This document shows positions 7,633 to 11,154 of a stretch of DNA of 11,154 nucleotides, in pieces. Made by a program: the position numbers and the translations under genes. The notes beneath the pieces are model-generated. The model made no database searches. It was not told where the DNA came from and was given only the letters and a program-made list of their open reading frames with translations. Where the stretch lies: NCBI GenBank assembly GCA_039649115.1, contig JBBWZQ010000281.1:1-11154 (forward strand), read 5' to 3'. The first letter of the stretch is position 1. The number at the start of each line of letters is the position of its first letter. Origin of the DNA: DATEJJ01 sp039649115. GTDB lineage: Bacteria; Actinomycetota; Actinomycetes; Mycobacteriales; Micromonosporaceae.

Positions 7633-8759
7633 TGCGCTGGTACCTCCACCTGTTGTCCTTCGGCGAGTCCCTCGCCGCTGACCTCCACGAGACGGGAGGC
7701 GTCGTCGTACAGGCCCGGCTCCACCGGGACGAGCTCACCCGAGTCCAGGCGCACCTCGTACCCGCCGCCGGGCCGGGCGAGCAGCGCCGCCACCGGTACC
7801 CGCAGCACGCGCTCGTGCGCCGCGGTGGTGATGCCCACCTGGACCGGGGTCTGGTTCATCGCCCGGGTACCGGCCGGCAGGCGCACCGAGATGGTGACCG
7901 CCACCGTGGGCGGGCCGCTGTCGGCGGTACCCGGGCTCGCCGTGGTTCCCCCGGTCGCGGGCGCCTGGCCGACGGCGGTGACGGTACCCGGCACGGCGGC
8001 GGCGTCCGGCAGCGAGACGAGAACCTGCGTGCCCGGGTGGATGTCCCCCTGCCGGTCGGTGGGTACCTGCGCGGTGACCACCTGCCTCGTCGACGTCGCG
8101 GTGAGCACCGGGCTGTTGGCGCTGATCCCGGTGCCGGGTGCCGCCTGGGCACCGGCCACCCGCAGCGGTACCGGAAGGAACGCGACCTGGCCGAGCGGCA
8201 ACTGGCCGGTACGCCTGCTCGACGGCCAGCCCCACGCCGCCTGCCAGCGCCGGATGGCCGCCCGGGTCGCCGCGGTGAAGTGGTTGTCCACCGCGATCTG
8301 GTGGCCGGGATCCAGGCCGAGCGCCACGAGACCGCGCTCCAACTGCCGGACGTCGGGCCCGTCCGTCATCCCGGCCGCGAGTGCCCGGTATGCCGGCACC
8401 CCGCCCAGCAGCAGCCGGACCGGCTGGTTGGCCACGCTGCACAGCACACCGCCCTGGTTGACCGTCGTTCCGGCCGGCGGCAACCAGGTCAACACCCCGG
8501 CCGGTCCCTGGTAGACGACCGTGTACGAGCCGTCGAAGCCGAGGGTGCCGCCGACCTGGATCCGTTCGGTCACCGGGCCGCGGGTGACGGCGGCGCTGCT
8601 CGTGGCCGGTGGGCCGGTGACCCCGGTGCGGAGCGTGGGCCGGTTCACGACCGCGTATCCGATCGCGACCGCGCATGCGGCGGCGACCGCGGCCCCGGTC
8701 AGTGCGACCAGCATCCGCCGCGCACGGCGGGGACGGTGTGCCGCCGGTGCCCCGGTCAT
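7629..8759 (-). CDS. Membrane-fusion adaptor (HlyD/MacA-like) with peptidoglycan-binding-like insert
   Basis: This 376-residue protein has one N-terminal membrane helix (about 16-38) after a basic stretch, so it should be anchored with its bulk outside. Residues 58-115 resemble the barrel-sandwich half-motif of periplasmic adaptors. Residues about 131-175 (VRQLERGLVALGL...FTAATRAAIRRWQ) resemble a peptidoglycan-binding-1 domain, inserted where proteobacterial adaptors carry an alpha-hairpin. The second half (about 215-376) holds the beta-barrel and membrane-proximal parts, with VPVAALLARPGGGYEV typical of the family. It is first in the adaptor-ATPase-permease operon. ATG 8759 is chosen because the membrane helix follows at the normal distance; GTG 8771 is an alternative. 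Neither has a strong ribosome binding site. This adaptor type is known in Gram-positive actinomycetes, which lack a TolC-like outer-membrane partner. Confidence 0.9.
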   Translation of the reverse strand: MTGAPAAHRPRRARRMLVALTGAAVAAACAVAIGYAVVNRPTLRTGVTGPPATSSAAVTRGPVTERIQVGGTLGFDGSYTVVYQGPAGVLTWLPPAGTTVNQGGVLCSVANQPVRLLLGGVPAYRALAAGMTDGPDVRQLERGLVALGLDPGHQIAVDNHFTAATRAAIRRWQAAWGWPSSRRTGQLPLGQVAFLPVPLRVAGAQAAPGTGISANSPVLTATSTRQVVTAQVPTDRQGDIHPGTQVLVSLPDAAAVPGTVTAVGQAPATGGTTASPGTADSGPPTVAVTISVRLPAGTRAMNQTPVQVGITTAAHERVLRVPVAALLARPGGGYEVRLDSGELVPVEPGLYDDASRLVEVSGEGLAEGQQVEVPAQ

Positions 8760-8790
8760 CTGGGCGGACACCGGCGTGAGTGGGCGGGTG

Positions 8791-8804
8791 TGGGCATGTG
8801 CCCA
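8791..8804. repeat. Palindrome TGGGCATGTGCCCA, possible operator
   Basis: Two perfect 6-bp arms (TGGGCA and TGCCCA) flank a 2-bp centre. It lies 32 bp before the adaptor ATG on that gene's leader side. A dimeric repressor site or a small leader hairpin would fit, but a 6-bp arm can occur by chance in GC-rich DNA. Confidence 0.35.
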
Positions 8805-8941
8805 TGCTGTCGCCGGGCACCGGTCCCCGTCCTCTGCGCGCGGTCCGATCTTTGCCGGCACCCTACGACCTGGGTGGTACGACCGTGGTCCGATGCGGAA
8901 TTGACGAGAACGGAACGCAGCCGAGTGATGACTGCTGGTGG

Positions 8942-8962
8942 TGTCCGCTGATTTGTCCGCTG
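8942..8962. repeat. Tandem direct repeat TGTCCGCTG, 12-bp period
   Basis: TGTCCGCTG occurs at 8942-8950 and again at 8954-8962, separated by ATT. It lies beside the AT-rich promoter core. Direct repeats about one helical turn apart are typical sites for activators binding as tandem protomers; the regulator encoded at 9144 is a candidate binder. The period of 12 bp is slightly longer than one turn. Confidence 0.4.
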
Positions 8963-8988
8963 TCTCAAAAACGACAAAACCCGGCGCG

Positions 8989-9017
8989 TATATCGTGTAT
9001 CGGTTTCCGGACGCAAA
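8989..9017 (-). promoter_or_regulatory. Weak candidate promoter for the efflux operon
   Basis: On the - strand, TTTGCG (9017-9012) is followed after 17 nt by GATATA (8994-8989). The match to the housekeeping consensus is only moderate. It would give a leader of roughly 220 nt before the adaptor ATG, long enough to include the direct repeat and the palindrome. Confidence 0.25.
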
Positions 9018-9033
9018 CTGCCCGTGCATTACA

Positions 9034-9069
9034 TTGACGTAGCTTAGGATCTTTTCATTCGGGTAGGAT
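9034..9069 (+). promoter_or_regulatory. Promoter-like elements upstream of the regulator
   Basis: TTGACG at 9034-9039 is an excellent -35 hexamer. TAGGAT at 9064-9069 fits the actinomycete -10 pattern TANNNT, but the 24-nt spacing is too long for a standard sigma-70 promoter. A second TAGGAT at 9045-9050 has no good -35. An activator-dependent promoter could tolerate this. Treat as tentative. Confidence 0.25.
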
Positions 9070-9130
9070 TTCGCCTGTCGGCACGACGATCTCAACGGGG
9101 ACGCCAAGGACTGCGATTTAGTCCGCGGCG

Positions 9131-9138
9131 AGGGAGGT
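9131..9138 (+). promoter_or_regulatory. Strong ribosome binding site of the regulator
   Basis: AGGGAGGT lies 5 nt before ATG 9144 and closely matches the anti-Shine-Dalgarno sequence. It fixes the start of the regulator gene. Confidence 0.75.
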
Positions 9139-9143
9139 CTGCC

Positions 9144-10211
9144 ATGGATGGTCAGGAGCATGAGTCGCCACTCGTGCAGAACAGGTCGGCGGCTGCGCTG
9201 ACCGACTTATTACCGCCCATGACCGAGAACGCGGTCGCGTTGTACGAGTTCCTTGCGATGCACGGCGGTCGCATCGAATCCGACGCCGCGGCCACGCTCG
9301 GTCTGGACTGCGCCCATCTCGACGCCGCGCTGCACGTGCTGCGTGCCCACCGCCTGGTCCGTCCCGCGCCGGATGGCGACGGCTGTTGGGACACGGTCGG
9401 ACCGGAGTGCGCGGTGGTCGACCTCATCTTCGAGGAGGAGGCGCGGCTGCAGCGGGCACAGGCAACGCTGGTCAAGGCGCGCGAGAAGATCCTCGGGCTG
9501 CTTCCGTCCTATCTGGACGGTCTGCGCCAGCGGACGCCCAGCAACGCGATCGACGTGGTGCAGGCCGACGCGGGTACGGTGGTGAAGCTTCTCGTCGAGC
9601 ACTTCCACGCCGCGACGACGGATGTCCGCGTGATCGACCCGGCCCGGGAGGTGGCCGCGATCCGCTGGCTGTTTCCGGTGGCCGCGACCAACGCGCACGG
9701 CCCGGCGATCCGGCTGGTGCTCGACCAGGCGATGCGCCACGACTCGGCCGCCCGGCGGCAACTCGCCCTGCTGTGCGACGGAGGCGCGCAGGTGCGCACC
9801 ACCGGCCGGGAGTCGCGGTGGCTGGTGGTGTTCGACCGGCGCACCGCGCTGGTACCGCTCGGCGAGCGCCACGAGCCGGTACGGGGCATCGCGGTCGTCC
9901 GGAACTCAGCGGTGGTGGAATCGCTGAGCGCGGCGTTCGAACTGCTCTGGGACTCGGCACAGTCCTTCGCCGCCAACGGTTGCGGGCACGACGGGGACTC
10001 CTCCGACGAACTGCGACTGGAGATCCTCCGGCACCTCGCGGCGGGCAAGAAGGACGAGGTGGTGGCGCGCCGCCTGGGGCTGTCCGTGCGCACCTGCCGG
10101 CGGCACATCGCGGAGGTGATGGAGCGGCTCGGTGCGGAGAGCCGCTTCCAGGCGGGGGTGCTGGCCGAGCGGGAGATCTTCCGTCGCGGGCTGCTCGGCG
10201 GCGACCGCTGA
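9144..10211 (+). CDS. TrmB/LuxR-type transcriptional regulator with tandem TTA codons
   Basis: This 355-residue protein has three parts. Residues about 28-75 look like a TrmB-type winged helix (LYEFLAMHGGRIESDAAATLG), followed by a helical, coiled-coil-like linker (about 95-125). Residues about 140-275 resemble the phospholipase-D-like sensor fold found in this group, without an obvious HKD catalytic motif. Residues about 288-345 form a LuxR/GerE helix-turn-helix (LRHLAAGKKDEVVARRLGLSVRTCRRHI). No phosphoacceptor domain is present, so control by phosphorelay is unlikely. Such regulators are frequent beside actinomycete natural-product and efflux genes. It is divergent from the MacAB-like operon and probably controls it, itself, or the larger cluster. 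Leu22 and Leu23 are both TTA (9207-9212), suggesting translational control by the rare leucyl tRNA. Target genes and ligand are unknown. Confidence 0.88.
   Translation: MDGQEHESPLVQNRSAAALTDLLPPMTENAVALYEFLAMHGGRIESDAAATLGLDCAHLDAALHVLRAHRLVRPAPDGDGCWDTVGPECAVVDLIFEEEARLQRAQATLVKAREKILGLLPSYLDGLRQRTPSNAIDVVQADAGTVVKLLVEHFHAATTDVRVIDPAREVAAIRWLFPVAATNAHGPAIRLVLDQAMRHDSAARRQLALLCDGGAQVRTTGRESRWLVVFDRRTALVPLGERHEPVRGIAVVRNSAVVESLSAAFELLWDSAQSFAANGCGHDGDSSDELRLEILRHLAAGKKDEVVARRLGLSVRTCRRHIAEVMERLGAESRFQAGVLAEREIFRRGLLGGDR
9207..9212 (+). other. Two consecutive TTA leucine codons
   Basis: Codons 22 and 23 of the regulator read TTA TTA. I found no other in-frame TTA in the window by eye. In Streptomyces and relatives TTA depends on the bldA tRNA, which matures late in growth. 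Codons this close to the start would strongly gate translation. Confidence 0.85.
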
Positions 10212-10234
10212 GCGGGGGAGCCGCTCAGCGGTCG
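10202..10234. terminator. Bidirectional terminator hairpin containing both stop codons
   Basis: CGACCGCTGAGCGG (10202-10215) pairs perfectly with CCGCTCAGCGGTCG (10221-10234) around the loop GGGAG. The 14-bp stem spans the whole 13-bp gap between the convergent regulator and iron permease genes. The regulator stop TGA (10209-10211) and the permease stop (TCA on the + strand, 10225-10227) lie in opposite arms and pair with each other. There is no U-tract, normal for actinomycete terminators. Confidence 0.8.
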
Positions 10235-11073
10235 GCGGAGGTGGGCTGCAGCGGCTGGCGGGCGGCGGGCATGCGCAGCAGGAAGCGGAACACCGCCAGC
10301 ACCGCGACGACATAGCCGGTCCAGGCCACCAGGGCGAAGACGGTCGGGCGGGACGAGATGCCGGATAGCCCGGCGATGGCGTCCCCGTACCAGCTGCCGA
10401 CCGGGATCACCGACGAGACGTCGAAGGCGACGCTGGAGGCGCCGGGCAGCACGCGCAGGGCCTGGAGCGCGGTGACGAGGTGCGCGAGGATCCCGGCGCC
10501 GATGACCACGAGCAGCACGCCGGTGATGTTGAGGAAGCGCGCGATGTCCATCCGGATGAGCCCAGAGTGCAGCATCCAGACCAGGCCGACCGCCAGGACG
10601 AGGCCACTGAGCAGGCCGAGGATCGACGTTGCCGCACCGCTGCCAGCGTGCTGGGACAGGACGACGACGAAGACGGAGGCCTCGAACCCTTCCCGCAGTA
10701 CCGTCAGGAACGCCACGACCAGTACCGCCATCGGGCCGCCGCGCAGCGCTCGGGACAGCTTGCCCTCCAGTTCCCGGCGCTCGTCCTGGCTGGAGTGGCG
10801 CATCCAGAGGATCATCCCGGTGATGAAGACGATCGCGACGGTGCACGCGACGGCGTCGAAGGCTTCCTGGGCGCTTCCGCTCAGTTCGGCGGCGGTGACC
10901 GCGAGGATCGCGCCGATGCCCAGGCAGGCAACCGCCGCCGCGACGACACCGGTCCAGACCAGCCGGATCTCCCGCGGGCGACCCCGGCCGGAGAGGTACG
11001 CGACTATGGCCATGACCACGATCCCGGATTCGAGACCCTCACGCAATCCAATCACCGCATTACCCAGGAACAC
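10225..11073 (-). CDS. efeU: FTR1/EfeU-family high-affinity iron permease
   Basis: This 282-residue integral membrane protein has about seven hydrophobic helices. The two diagnostic REGLE-type motifs are present: Arg11-Glu-Gly-Leu-Glu15 in the first helix and Arg127-Glu-Gly-Phe-Glu131 in the fourth. In FTR1 and EfeU these glutamates carry iron across the membrane. Length and layout are normal for the family. GTG 11073 is preceded by GAAGGGGG (about 11088-11081) at 7 nt. In the usual efeUOB operon, efeO and efeB follow on the same strand; here the next gene is convergent and unrelated, so the permease is an orphan as far as the window shows. No clear Fur or IdeR box is seen upstream. Iron permease identity is secure; the symbol is by family only. 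Confidence 0.94.
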   Translation of the reverse strand: MFLGNAVIGLREGLESGIVVMAIVAYLSGRGRPREIRLVWTGVVAAAVACLGIGAILAVTAAELSGSAQEAFDAVACTVAIVFITGMILWMRHSSQDERRELEGKLSRALRGGPMAVLVVAFLTVLREGFEASVFVVVLSQHAGSGAATSILGLLSGLVLAVGLVWMLHSGLIRMDIARFLNITGVLLVVIGAGILAHLVTALQALRVLPGASSVAFDVSSVIPVGSWYGDAIAGLSGISSRPTVFALVAWTGYVVAVLAVFRFLLRMPAARQPLQPTSADR

Positions 11074-11154
11074 CGCTGATCCCCCTTCGCAGTGTGGTGC
11101 CTCGCGCCTGCGTGCAATGGGTAGACTACGGCGATTACATTGGCGTTGAGCGGG
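11074..11154 (-). promoter_or_regulatory. Upstream region of the iron permease, candidate -10 element
   Basis: On the - strand TAGTCT (11128-11123) fits the actinomycete -10 pattern TANNNT and would give a leader of about 40 nt; no good -35 is seen. GTAGACTAC (11121-11129) is a 4-1-4 palindrome over the same bases. The pair CAATG (11115-11119) and CATTG (11138-11142) forms a wider imperfect symmetry. It might hold an iron-responsive site, but does not match the IdeR or Fur consensus. Confidence 0.3.

Larger units (their letters stand above)
8760..9143. promoter_or_regulatory. Divergent intergenic control region between efflux operon and regulator
   Basis: These 384 bases contain no gene I can support. 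The part from about 8960 to 9070 is visibly AT-richer than its surroundings, with runs such as CAAAAACGACAAAAC and TATATCGTGTAT. It must hold promoters for the leftward efflux operon and the rightward regulator. It also contains a 6-2-6 palindrome (8791-8804), a 9-bp direct repeat (8942-8962) and two TAGGAT copies (9045-9050 and 9064-9069). The regulator next door is the obvious candidate to bind here; that is inference. Confidence 0.7.

Noticed and set aside
8780..9037. Small + strand frame of 85 codons with several Cys in the divergent intergenic region, considered as a peptide precursor
   Set aside because: No ribosome binding site before its GTG, it crosses the promoter core, and its translation lacks a leader-core layout. 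Worth a homology check only.
8760..9161. Upstream extension of the adaptor reading frame towards 9161
   Set aside because: The extension runs through the AT-rich promoter zone and overlaps the regulator start. ATG 8759 places the membrane helix at the normal distance from the N-terminus.
1..11154. Search for CRISPR arrays, tRNA or rRNA genes, insertion sequences and attachment sites
   Set aside because: No regularly spaced repeats, transposase-like frames, terminal inverted repeats or RNA-gene signatures were seen.

Overview
This is a very GC-rich, gene-dense window. Coding is strongly GC-biased at third codon positions, many starts are GTG, neighbouring genes overlap through GTGA, ATGA or TGATG, and the gene families are typical of actinomycetes. 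I infer an actinomycete, possibly of the Micromonosporaceae or a Streptomyces-like group. Genus-level placement is a guess, because no rRNA or tRNA is present.

Block A (1-5974, + strand) reads like one side of a peptide or natural-product gene cluster. The genes are, in order: the 3' part of a JmjC/cupin Fe(II) oxygenase cut by the left edge; an ABC exporter with fused membrane and ATPase domains; a cytoplasmic S9 (prolyl-oligopeptidase-like) serine peptidase; a MauE-like membrane redox protein; and a membrane-anchored MauD/TlpA-like redoxin with a CxxC motif. The last four are tightly spaced (12-nt gap, 1-nt overlap, 27-nt gap). An oxygenase, exporter, cytosolic peptidase and extracytoplasmic thiol pair would suit maturation, leader removal, export and oxidative folding of a ribosomal peptide. 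No precursor or core biosynthetic enzyme is in view; if the idea is right, they lie left of position 1.

Block B (5762-8759, - strand) is a MacAB-like efflux operon: a membrane-fusion adaptor with an inserted peptidoglycan-binding-like segment, an ABC ATPase and a MacB/FtsX permease. All three are joined by 4-nt or shorter overlaps. Its 3' end collides with block A: the redoxin frame has no stop at the natural end of its domain and runs about 213 nt antisense into the permease gene.

Block C (8760-9143) is a 384-bp divergent control region with an AT-richer core, a 9-bp direct repeat, a short palindrome and weak promoter-like elements. Divergent from the efflux operon is a regulator (9144-10211) with a TrmB-like N-terminal winged helix and a C-terminal LuxR helix-turn-helix. 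It carries two consecutive TTA leucine codons, the hallmark of bldA-type control in actinomycetes.

Block D (10225-11073, - strand) is a stand-alone FTR1/EfeU-type iron permease, convergent with the regulator. A perfect 14-bp hairpin between them contains both stop codons and probably works as a bidirectional terminator. The last 81 bases hold the permease's upstream region.
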